64,000 bases of DNA, taken from NCBI GenBank assembly GCA_023974075.1, contig JAMFTG010000158.1, forward strand, positions 1 through 64,000, in the 5' to 3' direction. This document shows, in pieces, positions 23,838 through 34,154 of the stretch; within the stretch, counting starts at the first letter, position 1, and the number at the start of each line of letters is the position of its first letter. A model generated the notes under the pieces. That model saw only the letters and a list, made by a program, of their open reading frames with translations, was not told where the DNA came from and ran no database searches. The DNA comes from Chaenocephalus aceratus (taxonomy: Eukaryota; Chordata; Actinopteri; Perciformes; Channichthyidae). The position numbers and the translations under genes were made by a program.

Positions 23838-24163
23838 ATAAAATTATAAAATTCAAGACTGCCTCAAGGACTTAAAAACGTGGATGACCTTAAACTTTTT
23901 GATGTTAAACACGACCAAAACTCAAGTTATTGTACTCGGCCCAAAGAATCTACGAAACAAACTATCTAAAGATATAATAGTTATGGCTGGCATTAATTTG
24001 GCCTCCAGGGAGACTGTAAGGAATCTTGGTGTTATATTTGATCAGGATTTATCCTTTAACGCCCACATAAAATCAATCTCAAGGACCGCCTACTTCCATC
24101 TACACAACATTGACAAAATTAGGCATATCTTAACTCAAAACGATGCAGAGAAACTAGTCCAGC
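23838..24163 (+). mobile_element. L2 LINE fragment, RT thumb region
   Basis: Encodes IQDCLKDLKTWMTLNFLMLN, then NLGVIFDQDLSFNAHIK and ends DAEKLVQ. It is a second L2 fragment with both ends truncated, close to the full L2 at 45255-45570 but with its own substitutions (VMAGINLASRE). Confidence 0.88.
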
Positions 24164-24165
24164 AT

Positions 24166-24592
24166 CACCCGTCTGCAGTCTTCTTCGTCACACTCGGTAT
24201 GTGGGGAGAAGGGTGGAGGGTGCACCGGGTATTCCTCCTCATTGTATATATCCAATGATGTAGCCATTCCAATGATGGGATTAGTCTCTCGGAGGTCATG
24301 GAGCAACTGCAGGGCCACAATATGCTTCAGCCTTGCCATGACCTGATGTGCCTCATCTCGAGAGAACTCAGGGTGGTCATGAGTTACATGACGGTCTCTT
24401 CCCAGCAGACGAACACCCTGTGATGGGACAGGGTTTGGCCCGAACATTTATTCTGCCACTGGCCATTTTATGAATGATGCCTCTTTCCTCCAAGTTCCGC
24501 ACTGCATGTTTGTGCTTAAGGTCCTTGTTCAAAGCCAGATAGAAGAGTCTGCACACCGAGCATTCGGACGACGACCTTACTAAAACAGACAC
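24166..24592 (-). pseudogene. Unrecognised coding-like fragment (-)
   Basis: Two overlapping minus-strand frames look protein-like: KDLKHKHAVRNLEERGIIHK followed in another frame by MFGPNPVPSQGVRLLGRDRH, QVMARLKHIVALQLLHDLRE and an acidic end. Together they could be one frameshifted ORF. I do not recognise the family. It has no duplicate in unit 2 and lies directly after a truncated L2, so it may be the inside of a transposon. Confidence 0.35.
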
Positions 24593-24899
24593 AGTGAATT
24601 GTATTTAAATTATTTTCTGTTTCTCCGTTTACATGCGTTAGCGTAACCGGTGATTGCAACAATGGGTCCGATGCTTCAATGCCTGGTACACGGACCAAGG
24701 GAGGACTTGGGTTACCACCGCGTTAAATGGTCCCACCTCCGCACCAACGCGGGGCTGGTGATAGCAACATTGGGTCCGATGCATCAATTCATGGTGCCCC
24801 GGCAATGAGAGGGTTTGGGGTGCCCCGGAACCATGCAGTACTCCAACAGGAAACACGTTTTATGGTCAAAGGAGGAAAGAGTGATAGAATCGGGGTAAA

Positions 24900-26032
24900 G
24901 CAAAGAAAGTGTCCGACAATAGTGACTTGTGAGGCGGCCAGAGAGTCTGTCATCTCTCTGTCCTATCCTCCAGGCAATGCGGTACCAGAACTGGGTCAAA
25001 TTGACCAAAATGTAAAACAAATAAGTTTCAATTCGTCCATGGAAAAGGGCTGAAATTGAAAAAAAGTATCCGAAAAATAGTGCATCATGAGCCCGCAAGA
25101 GTCCCCTGTCAACTCCCCTTGCATTCCTCCACAGTCAGAACAAGTCTGAGTTCACTTTTTGGAGATCCATAGAAAAGGGGTGAAAGTGAGAAAATGTATC
25201 TGAAAATAGTGTCTCATAAGGCGGGTAGAGTCCCCTGACAACTCCCTTACATTCCTCCAGAGTCAGAAAAAGTCTGAGTTAACTTTTTGGAGAACCATAG
25301 AAAAGGGGTGAAAATTGAAAAAAGTATCCGAAAATAGTGTCTCATAAGGCGGGTAGAGTCCCCTGACAACTCTCTTTACATTCCTCCAGAGTCAGAAAAA
25401 GTCCGAGATAACTTTTTGGAGAACCATAGAAAAGGGGTGAATATGGAAAAAAGTATCCGAAAATAGTGCCTCATAAGGCGGTAGAGTTCCCTGACAACTC
25501 CCCTTACATTCCTCCAGAGTCAGAAAAAGTCTAAGTTAACTTTTTGGAGAACCATAGAAAAGGGGTGAAAGTGAGAAAATGTATCCGAAAATAGTGTCTC
25601 ATAAGGCGGGTAGAGTCCCCTGACAACTCCCTTACATTCCTCCAGAGTCAGAAAAAGTCTGAGTTAACTTTTTGGAGAACCATAGAAAAGGGGTGAAAAT
25701 TGAAAAAAGCATCCGAAAATAGTGTCTCATAAGGCGGGTAGAGTCCCCTGACAACTCTCCTTACATTCCTCCAGAGTCAGAAAAAGTCCGAGATAACTTT
25801 TTGGAGAACCATAGAAAAGGGGTGAAAATGGAAAAAAGTATCCGAAAATAGTGCCTCATAAGGCGGATAGAGTTCCCTGACAACTCCCCTTACATTCCTC
25901 CAGAGTCAGAAAAAGTCTAAGTTAACTTTTTGGAGAACCATAGAAAAGGGGTGAAAGTGAGAAAATGTATCCGATAATAGTGTCTCATAAGGCGGATAGA
26001 GTTCCCTGACAACTCCCCTTACATTCCTCCAG
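24900..26032. repeat. 128-bp satellite array with 385-bp higher-order repeat
   Basis: The word GGAGA(A/T)CCATAGAAAAGGGG recurs at 25161, 25289, 25418, 25546, 25674, 25803 and 25932, a period of 128-129 bp. Three unit types alternate as A, B, C, A, B, C, A. They are marked after GGGGTGAAA by GTGAG, ATTG and ATGG (with one substitution), and before the next unit by GTCTGAGTTAAC, GTCCGAGATAAC and GTCTAAGTTAAC. The higher-order period is 385-386 bp. Confidence 0.93.
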
Positions 26033-26700
26033 AGACCAGTTCAAAAACTTAAAGTTTGGTAAGAACCATGCTGGGGGGTCTCCATGCAACAATTGTATCC
26101 GAGCCAGAGGACAGATGGAGCGGACACATTCCTCCATTAACTGACACAGCCGGTTTTTTTCTGAGTCCTCTCAAAAACCGGGTTTCCAATTTCGTGCAGA
26201 TGGTAGCTTGAAAATGATGAATGCATTTTTTCGACGGAGAAGGCGAGGCTTGGTTCCCCTCTCCGTTGTAAGTTGCAACGGGGGAGTGGAAAAGTGTCCG
26301 GGGCTTTGGCCCGAAGCGCCGAAGGGTTGAGCTTTTTTGAGCCCCTCCTCCGTTGGCACTGACTCGTTTTTTTAAACTTCATTTGTGATTATTTTAAGAT
26401 ATAATTGACCGTTTTCTTTACTTTTTTCTTCTTTCCACGGGTGGGGGCGCATGGCAAGCCGACAATGAGCTCCCAAATTCGGCCTGGAACCTCCGGGAAT
26501 TGTGGGATAAGCTCCATAAACTGACAAAGTCACCCAGAAATGTCACTTTTATAGCCCAAAGATATATAATACAAATACATTTAAATAGTAAAAGGTACAA
26601 TTGTGCTCCAAATTACCCGGATTTATAAAGCCCCATGATAGTGAATACAAATCATTTTCATGGAAAAAAGTGTTAAAACGCCTGATTAATATGTTCGTAA
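26033..26700. other. No recognised feature
   Basis: Mixed-composition sequence without a supported gene or repeat family. A GC-rich stretch at about 26240-26350 stands out from the AT-rich surroundings. Confidence 0.5.
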
Positions 26701-26704
26701 TGCT

Positions 26705-27420
26705 GGCAGCAGGTTCACTGCTGTGAGCAGGGTCTCACACTCACAGGCACCTATGCAGAGATCCAGGGTGATGCACAAGGCTTTTCTACCCAGCAATGAG
26801 TCTTTGAAAGCTGGGGGAAAGTGCTGTGAATACAGAGAGAGCACCCAGAGAGAAGTGGGGTGTGAGACTTACACACAGAGACACAGAGAGCTCCTTGCAG
26901 CACATGGCTCTCCCACCCAGACTGCACCCAGAGGACAGGCTGCTTCACAGCACTTTTTAACCCAAGAAAGCAGCTTGAATCGTGGGTACATGAGTGTTAA
27001 AAGTGCATTAAACTGCTTTAATTCAAATGCACATTTGACTGCATAAACAGCTGGTCATATGGACAGGAAACTGTCCATTTCGTCCACATTTGACTCATGA
27101 AATGTACAAGAAGATAAGTACAGCAGAGTCACTGCTGTTAGCAGGGTCTCACACTCACAGGCACATAGGCAGAGATCCAGGGTGATGCACAAGGCTTTTC
27201 TACCCTGCAATAAGTCTCTGAAAGGCAGGGAAAAGTGCTGTGAATAGAGGGAGAGAGCAGCCAGAGAGAAGCGGACTGAGAGCCACAGAGCGCACCCAGA
27301 AATCTCCTTGCAGCACATGGCTCTTGCACCCAGACTGCACCCACAGAACAGGCTGCTTCACAGCACTTTACAAGCCAGGAAAAGCGATTGAATCCTGGGT
27401 ATATATGTTTTAAATAGTCT
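26705..27420. repeat. Imperfect direct repeat, about 410-bp spacing
   Basis: The words AGCAGGGTCTCACACTCACA (26727 and 27139), GATCCAGGGTGATGCACAAG and CAGGCTGCTTCACAGCACTTT appear in the same order in both halves. The right half continues into sequence also present at 22130-22290 and 51890-51970. It is a local tandem duplication, absent from unit 2. Confidence 0.85.
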
Positions 27421-27509
27421 GATACCTCCAGGGTGCATCACCGCATTTTACAAGCCAGGGAAGGTGCCTGAATCCTGGGAAAACAATGTTTAATTGTTTT
27501 TAAATGTGT

Positions 27510-28206
27510 GAAACAGTGTTTTGTCACTTTCAGATCCGGGAACTCGTCCCGTCTCTGGCCCCGGAAACAGATCCTTTCCAGATGTTTCCGCATGGTGGCC
27601 ACTGTTTAGCCGGTCGTTCTCTACCTGAACATGACTGCCGGCAGCACTGCAGAGACTGAAGGAGGACAGGAACACATCATTATTATTATTGTTATTATTA
27701 TTATTATTATTATATTTAAGTTCCTAGGATATATTTTGATATATTGCAACATAAATATGAATTTGATTTAACTACATATCAAAGAATACAACTGAACAGA
27801 ATCAACATTAAAGCTGTAGTTTGTCCAAAAACCCCAAAACTACAGGTGAATAAAATGAATCTGCTTGTAATATAAACTAAAGACTGACCTGAATGTGAGT
27901 CAACAATCACGTGACCTATTTTCAAACCGTCTGTTCAGGGAGGAGGAAGTGTTTCACCAGCTGCTCTTAAACAGGGACCATAACACAGCGTTGTGAAATA
28001 CAGCTATGAATCTCCAGATGTGTAAAGAGATGTCCTTTATGTATTGAGAAAATACTCCTACTTATGCTCAATACACTATTTGAAAAGCCTCTTGGATCAG
28101 CTGTAAAATGCATCGTCACAAAGTTAAATAACAAGCCTCAACAGTTCTTCCTCCACTCCCTCTTGGCAAACTGCCACTGGGAGGTGGAACCACACTGTAA
28201 GAGAAG
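27510..28206. other. TRIM gene 1 upstream region
   Basis: Closely matched to unit 2 (52305-53008). Contains a (TTA)n microsatellite at about 27680-27712. No recognised gene. A short minus-strand frame at 27490-27675 is also open in unit 2 but has no recognised similarity. Confidence 0.6.
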
Positions 28207-28224
28207 AGTTTCCATTTCCCGGAA
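28207..28224 (+). promoter_or_regulatory. Overlapping ISRE and GAS motifs, TRIM gene 1
   Basis: AGTTTCCATTTCCC at 28207-28220 fits the interferon-stimulated response element consensus AGTTTCNNTTTCNY exactly. TTCCCGGAA at 28216-28224 is a perfect palindromic STAT (GAS) site and overlaps its 3' half. Both are kept at 53009-53026 next to the second TRIM copy. Their role is inferred from consensus and position only. Confidence 0.65.
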
Positions 28225-28352
28225 ATGAAAGCTGTTGTTTGTCTGAGCGACAGCAGAGCAGCAGCCGAGACACGTCTCTGTTTCTCTGAAGAAACACTCA
28301 ACTGAATCCAGCAGCTTCTTCTCAACAACACAGCAGGACTCTGCAAACACTG
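28225..28352 (+). other. Probable 5'-UTR exon of TRIM gene 1
   Basis: The region ends in a strong donor, CACTG/GTGAGT at 28353, and is followed by an intron to the acceptor at 31131, just before the coding ATG. The transcription start is not visible, so the left edge is a guess placed after the ISRE/GAS motifs. The same arrangement occurs in unit 2 (donor at 53156). Confidence 0.55.
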
Positions 28353-29340
28353 GTGAGTACACTACAGACACATCACTGACTGAAAATGTAGTCAAAGTTG
28401 GATTCATATAAAGAATATTATACAATATAAATGTATAAAAGTTAAGATAAAAACCTCAACATTTACTTTAGCAACAGCCACAAATGCATAATATAAACTC
28501 TGGTTAAGTTAGGTTAGAGAGCATACAGCCAAAGCTAGCATTAGCTCTTATTTTCATATTTCCTGTATTTGAAAAACATCTTTATAATTGACTCTATTAA
28601 ACAAAGTAGAATCTAAATATTAGATTTGTTCTGGACTGTCCAAAGCAAGGGATCTGGTGTTATGTTAAAAGTGTTGCTTATGAAAAGGCATGACAATTAC
28701 ATATTTCATCTTATCTAATGTGTACACACTGAGGTAAGTAGCCTTGAGCTTTGAACCTGTTTCTGTAGTAACTGCTGTCTGCCTTTTGAAGCTGATAACG
28801 TTTACTGTTTTTTACTAGTATTAACTTCAGTGATGCTCAGCAGGAGGTTTCACTCCTCTGTTCAACAACGGCAAAATCCCCCAACAGCATTAGAGCTTAC
28901 ACATTGTTTTTCTTAGAGTGTAATCATAATGCTGCTATGATTTTCCAGATTTCATTTGAACTTGAATTTAAATTCTTACAGACAAAAAACCTAAATGTTT
29001 TTGGTTGTTTTGTTCTATGTATGTCATTTCTAACATAAAAACGTTGGGGTAGTTTACATTTCCGGGTTCATAGTAGAACTATATGAACTGGCAAATAGAG
29101 AATATGTAATAACTATATATCGAATATTGCGGCAAATAAAAGTCTCAATATCGTTGTGAGACTGACAAAATCTACCAGATGGTCCCATTGAGATCATCGA
29201 TCTCTTTTTCAAGGGAGACCTGTCCAACATGGCAGCAATTAGGTTACAACATGAACATAAAACAACAGATAACACAAAAGGACATCGTATTTACAGGGCT
29301 ACATGTACACACCTAGAGACATTGACAAGTACCAACAGTA

Positions 29341-30521
29341 CAGTGTTGTAGTCAAGTCACCAATTCACGAGTCCAAGTCACCCTCGAGTCACTACTCTTC
29401 GAGTCCGAGTCCAAGTCCGAGTCACCAAGGGAGAGTCGTAGTCGAGTCCGAGTCCAAGTCCGAGTCACCCAAGGAGTGTCCAAGTCGAGTCCGAGTCCGA
29501 GTCATCATTACCTGTGTTCGAGTCCGAGTCCAATTCCGAGTCACTTAAGAAGAGTCCAAGTCAAGTCCGAGTCACAAGTCTTCATGTATTATTCTTCGTG
29601 GATATATGTTTTGAAATGTAGCTGCTCCTCTACATTGCTGTTATCCTGTCTATTGAACTGCTGTGAAGCGAGTTTGGCTACAATTATTGTAATAGGTGCT
29701 ATACAAATATAAAGCTTATTTCTAATATTAATATTATTATTACATATAAATAAACTATATTTAAAATGAGTTACCTTTTAGAGAAGTGATTATATTTGTA
29801 TGCCAATATTTTCCTATGGTAAAGTTTTCGTTTTGCACTTTTATTTTGATAGTAATAAGATGGGGACTCTTATTTTGAAGGAACTTTTACGGGTTAATCA
29901 GTTTACCATAAAGATTTAGCCCCAGAAAGCACATGGCTACTTAGCATGCAAAATGATGTCATTATGCATGTTCAGTAGCCATGTGCTTTCGTGTTATCGG
30001 CTGAATCTTTATTTATTGATTAGATCACGTTACTCTGATGATAGTGTTCAAGACAGCCTATATGTCTGAACTCGATCCTTAGAGTAATGTGCTACGGAGC
30101 CTTCTCTTCTATATTGTTTCCACATAACGAGCATTTTGCGCTGCTCTTTTCCAATGTGGAAGCAGAATGTGTGAAAGCATACAGCACGATGCGGGGTGTG
30201 TCTGTAGACATCTCTAGACTGGAACAGCGGGGCCCAGTACGTGAACTCGCCATACAGGATAGAGGACATCAGACTCCAGAGAAAATGTGCTCGAGTCCGA
30301 GTCCAAGTCGGAGCGTCAATGTACGATTCGAGTCCGAGTCATCGTGGGGGGGGGAATTCACGAGTCCGAGTCCGAGTCCAAGTCATCCTGTGCGAGAATT
30401 CACGAGTCCAAGTCCGAGTCGCGTCAATCAGTGCGCGAGTCCGAGTCAAGTCACGAGTCCCGAAAATCGGCACTCAAGTCCGACTCGAGTCCGAGTCCAG
30501 GACTCGAGTACTCCATCTCTG
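29341..30521. mobile_element. 1181-bp hAT-like element, unit 1 only
   Basis: Flanked by the 8-bp direct repeat CAACAGTA (29333-29340 and 30522-30529). Unit 2 has a single CAACAGTA at 54144-54151 with no insert. The ends are CAGTGTTG and, inverted, CAGAGATG, fitting hAT-style CAG termini and an 8-bp target duplication. Inside are GAGTCC/GAGTCA-type minisatellites at both ends (about 29363-29575 and 30288-30512) and a central hairpin. No transposase is present, so it is non-autonomous. Confidence 0.85.
29907..30014. repeat. Central hairpin of the 1181-bp element
   Basis: Core arms 29925-29950 and 29965-29990 pair with two mismatches around a 14-base loop. Outer segments (ATAAAGATT-AGCC words) extend pairing to about 29907-30014. 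Confidence 0.85.
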
Positions 30522-31137
30522 CAACAGTATATATATATATATATATATCTCACCCTGTCAATAAGCCTCACCTTCTTGGCAAAAACTGTATTGTTTTTGA
30601 AGTGGTGGAGAAACAATGCACAGTTTTACCCACTGCTGTCACCCATGGCCAAAGCACATAGTATCTCTCTGTCCCAGCAACACCAGTACCAAGCAAGAGA
30701 GTTGTTTCCACAGCAGGGGATTTTGCAAACGCCTGAACATCCCAGCTTCTACCTGGAAATGTGGACATGCTCATATTCCTAAAAGATAACCTTGATGATG
30801 CTGAGTGAGTGAGTTCGAGTTGAGTTACTTGAAAAACTAAAGTGAAACTTGATTTATTCTATTGCAGGGTCTGATTATTATAATGTTGACACTTTAAAAT
30901 ACTACTATCCTACTAAAATGCTGTACAAATCAGATTTATTATTTAATAAAGAAAAAGAAAAAGTTTGAAAAAAATGAAAAAAAAGATTCACATTTTTTTC
31001 CTTTATTTTTCAATATCGCGATAAATATCGTACCGTGGACTTTTTATCGCGATATTATCGTACCGTGAGTTTTTGATATCGTTACATCCCTAGTAATTAC
31101 AGTTGTGTTTTTCTCAAACTTTGGTCCCCAGAGAGAC

Positions 31138-32775
31138 ATGTCTGCTGCCAGCTGTCTGCTGACTGAAGATCAGTTTCTGTGCTCCATCTGTCTGGATGTG
31201 TTCACTGATCCAGTCACCATACCATGTGGACACAACTTCTGTAAAGCCTGCATCTCTGAACACTGGGATAGAAATGTCCCGAGTCAGTGTCCCAACTGCA
31301 AAGAAGTTTTTAACATAATGCCTGAGCTGCGGGTCAACACGTTCATCTCTGAGATGGCTGCTCAGTTCAGACAGTCAGCTCAGCAGAAAGCCAGCAGCAG
31401 CTCAGAGCAACAAGTTGTCAAACCAGGAGAAGTTCCCTGTGACGTCTGCACTGGAACCAGACTGAAGGCCCTGAAGTCCTGCCTGGTATGTCTGGCCTCC
31501 TACTGTGAGACTCACCTGGAGCCTCATCTGAAAAATGCAGGTTTCAAAAGACATCAGCTGATCGACCCTGAGGAGAACCTGGAAAGCAGGATGTGTGTGA
31601 AGCACGATAAACTGCTGGAGCTGTTCTGTAAGACCGACCAGGTGTGTGTCTGCATGCTCTGCACGGTTTCAGAGCACAAGACACATGATGTTGTTCCTCT
31701 GAAAGAAGGATATGAAGGAAAGAAGGCTGAGCTGGGGAAGACAGAGGCTGAAATTCAGCAGATGATCCAGAAGAGACGACTGAAGATTCAGGAGATGAAT
31801 CGCTCAGTGGAGCTCAGTAAGGAAGGAGCAGACAGAGAGATAGCAGATGGTGTTCAGGTCTTCACCACTCTGAAGGAGTCTGTTGAGAGAAGCCAGGCCG
31901 AGCTCATCGACACCATCAAAGAGCAGCAGAGAGAGACAGAGGAACAGGCTGAAGGCTTCATCAAAGAGCTGGAACAGGAAATCTCTGAGCTGAAGAAGAG
32001 AAGCTCTGAGGTGGAGCAGCTCTCACGCTCTGAAGACCAGCTCCACCTCCTCCAAAGCTTCACGTCCCTGAACGCTGCTCCACCCACCAAGAACTGGACA
32101 GAAGTCAGGGTCCGTCCTCCTTCATATGAGGGGACTGTGAGGAGAGCTGTGACTCAGCTGGAGGAGACGCTCAGGAAACAGATGAAGAAGCTGCTTGAGG
32201 TGGAGCTGAAGAGGGTCCAGCAGTATGAGGTGGAGGTGACTCTTGATCCTGATACAGCAAATCCCAGCCTCATCCTGTCTGATTATGGAAAACAAGTGAA
32301 ACATGTTGGTGTGAAGAAGAATCTCCCAAACAATCCAGAGAGATTTGATTATTGTGCTCGTGTCTTAGCAAAGCAGAGTTTCTCTTCAGGAAGATTTTAT
32401 TACGAGGTTCTGGTTAAAGGGAAGACTAAGTGGGTTCTAGGAGTGGCCAGAGAGTCGATCAAGAGGAAGGGAATCATCACAGCGACTCCTCAGGAAGGTT
32501 ACTGGATAATATGGTTGATGAAAAATGAGTACCAAGCTTGTGCTGGTCCTCCAGTCCGTCTCTCTCTGAAGTCTCAGCCTCAGAAGGTGGGGGTGTTTGT
32601 GGATTATGAGGAGGGTCTGGTCTCCTTTTATGATGTTGATGCTGCAGCTCTGATCTACTCCTTCACTGGCTGCTGCTTCAAAGAGAAACTCTACCCTCAT
32701 TTTGGTCCCGGTGTTAATGATGATGGTAAAAACTCTGCCCCTCTGATCATCTCTCCTGTCAATCACACTGAGTAG
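31138..32775 (+). CDS. TRIM E3 ubiquitin ligase, bloodthirsty/TRIM39-like, copy 1
   Basis: A 545-residue complete RING, B-box, coiled-coil and B30.2 protein coded in one exon. The RING uses C15, C18, C30, H32, C35, C38, C51 and C54. A B-box1-like Cys/His stretch is at about 99-142, a B-box2 (CVKHDKLLELFCKTDQVCVC) at about 152-188, a coiled coil at about 190-305, and PRY-SPRY (VTLDPDTANP, RFYYEV, WVLGVARES, VGVFVDYEEGLVSFYD) from about 366 to the end. I chose the ATG at 31138 because the splice acceptor CCCCAG ends at 31131, which leaves the 11 upstream in-frame codons mostly in the intron. Such proteins ubiquitinate targets in the cytoplasm and are often antiviral or immune regulators in fish. 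The orthologue is not assignable. Stop is TAG at 32773-32775. Confidence 0.93.
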   Translation: MSAASCLLTEDQFLCSICLDVFTDPVTIPCGHNFCKACISEHWDRNVPSQCPNCKEVFNIMPELRVNTFISEMAAQFRQSAQQKASSSSEQQVVKPGEVPCDVCTGTRLKALKSCLVCLASYCETHLEPHLKNAGFKRHQLIDPEENLESRMCVKHDKLLELFCKTDQVCVCMLCTVSEHKTHDVVPLKEGYEGKKAELGKTEAEIQQMIQKRRLKIQEMNRSVELSKEGADREIADGVQVFTTLKESVERSQAELIDTIKEQQRETEEQAEGFIKELEQEISELKKRSSEVEQLSRSEDQLHLLQSFTSLNAAPPTKNWTEVRVRPPSYEGTVRRAVTQLEETLRKQMKKLLEVELKRVQQYEVEVTLDPDTANPSLILSDYGKQVKHVGVKKNLPNNPERFDYCARVLAKQSFSSGRFYYEVLVKGKTKWVLGVARESIKRKGIITATPQEGYWIIWLMKNEYQACAGPPVRLSLKSQPQKVGVFVDYEEGLVSFYDVDAAALIYSFTGCCFKEKLYPHFGPGVNDDGKNSAPLIISPVNHTE

Positions 32776-33712
32776 AACAACCATTTGATTTGCTTCAGAA
32801 AGATTCACTCTCACTAAATGTAATAAATGTATTCAACTGGGGAAGTACATTGTACACATTGTTAATTCTTCAGAATCTGATCACTTATGGTTCACCTTGA
32901 TGAGACGCATAACAACACATAAAATACAGATGAGTATGTTCTAATGTACTCTAGTTTATTCTACGGATTGCACTTCCTGCCGTCATGACTTGAAGTGATC
33001 AGAAAACTATTTACTCAGAAATAAACTGTTACCACTTCTTTATATGTCAGGTGGACAAGAAAAGTATTTACTGTCTCAGAATTGTGTGTTCAAAAAGTGT
33101 TTCATACTTGCAGACATTACTAGTGGAAGTAATGCACTCCTTTTTCATTAGTAAAATACTGCATATATACATATATATTTTGTTATAATTTGAAATGTAG
33201 GGAAAAATGTATGGGTCTCTCTGGTGTGTTTTAAAGGGGAAGTTCAGGATTGATTATTAAATTACAGTATGTTGGTGCAAAATGTATTGACAGTTAATTG
33301 GAAAATCAACAATATCTGATCATTAAACATTAGGCTGCAATGGTTTAACAAACGAGGGAAATTAAAATGTCACATCTCAGCTGTCTGTTGTGTTAATTGT
33401 ATTTCGTCCACCTCTCTGCACACTGCTTGTAAAGTTTGAACAAAGCCTCAATGGATTAAAAAAAAAGGAACAAAGAATGTTATTTTTTGTGTTTTCTTTA
33501 ATGTACTAACTGAAGTACAGTTTTCACTCATTCTCAATTTAGGGAAAGTTTATTAAAAAGATGTACTTAACTATTTCCATTTCTACTTAACTACATTTGT
33601 CTGACAGATTTGGTTCTTCTGAATCTTTATAAACTATTGAAAACCCTCTTGGATCAGCTGATCATAGATATTAAGATTGCTGTATATGTTTGTTAGAAAT
33701 AAGGCCATCAAC
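32776..33712 (+). other. TRIM gene 1 3'-UTR and flank
   Basis: AATAAA polyadenylation signals occur at 32822-32827 and 33020-33025. The first is 47 bases after the stop. The remainder is AT-rich and highly similar to unit 2 (56380-57300). Confidence 0.6.
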
Positions 33713-34030
33713 TGGTTAGCTTAGCTTAGCATAAAGACTGGAAACAGGGGAAGACAAAGCCAGCCTGTCCAAAGGTAACAAAATCCACCTATCAGCAGCT
33801 CTGAATCCAGTTTGTTTAATCCATACCAAATCAGAGGAGTAAAAACATCAATTAGACGTTTAACAGAGGATTATGGGTCGGGCTATTTCTTGACTGGGAC
33901 CAAAACAAGTTGCCAAATAGTTTTTACATTTCAGTTTTCGTACAGAGATATATTAAGTACACTTAAATGTGTATTTTGTCACTCACTATTTTCCCCTTTT
34001 CCTAGTATATATGCTAAACTAAGCTAATCT
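33712..34030. repeat. Dispersed fish repeat (GGTTAGCTTAGCTTAGCATA)
   Basis: Starts with GGTTAGCTTAGCTTAGCATA followed by GACTGGAAACAGGG and TGTCCAAAGGTAACAAAATC. I recognise this as a high-copy dispersed repeat of percomorph fishes, likely non-autonomous. It is also at 57312-57630, so it was there before the duplication. Confidence 0.7.
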
Positions 34031-34154
34031 AAGTGTCTGATGGCTGCAGCCTGTGTCAGTGAGAGCGGTCTGACTGGTTGGACTGCTTCTAATGATTATT
34101 ATCTCATTCTTCACCTTGAACACACTCCAGCACTGCCTGTGCAGGTGAGACTAA

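Larger units (their letters stand above)
29095..31093 (+). mobile_element. Old hAT transposon relic in TRIM intron 1, unit 1
   Basis: The right end reads (on the minus strand) TAGGGATGTAACGATATC and is preceded by ATATCGCGATA-type palindromes, typical of a vertebrate hAT terminus. The left end near 29110 has matching ATATATCGAATAT sequence. About 30540-30790 holds a remnant of the hAT C-terminal dimerisation domain, better preserved in unit 2. A younger element (29341-30521) is inserted inside it. It is present in both units, so it predates the duplication. Confidence 0.7.

Noticed and set aside
25161..26032. Regularly spaced repeats that might suggest a CRISPR array
   Set aside because: Units are contiguous 128-bp satellite copies without unique spacers, in a vertebrate genome.
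29106..31100. GTAATAAC/GTAATTAC as an 8-bp target duplication of the intronic hAT
   Set aside because: The left copy overlaps what looks like the degenerate hAT terminus itself (GTAA...C), so the match is probably coincidental.
31105..31137. Upstream ATG extending TRIM copy 1 by 11 residues (likewise 54709)
   Set aside because: The extension crosses the CCCCAG splice acceptor, and MSAAS is the usual start of this family.
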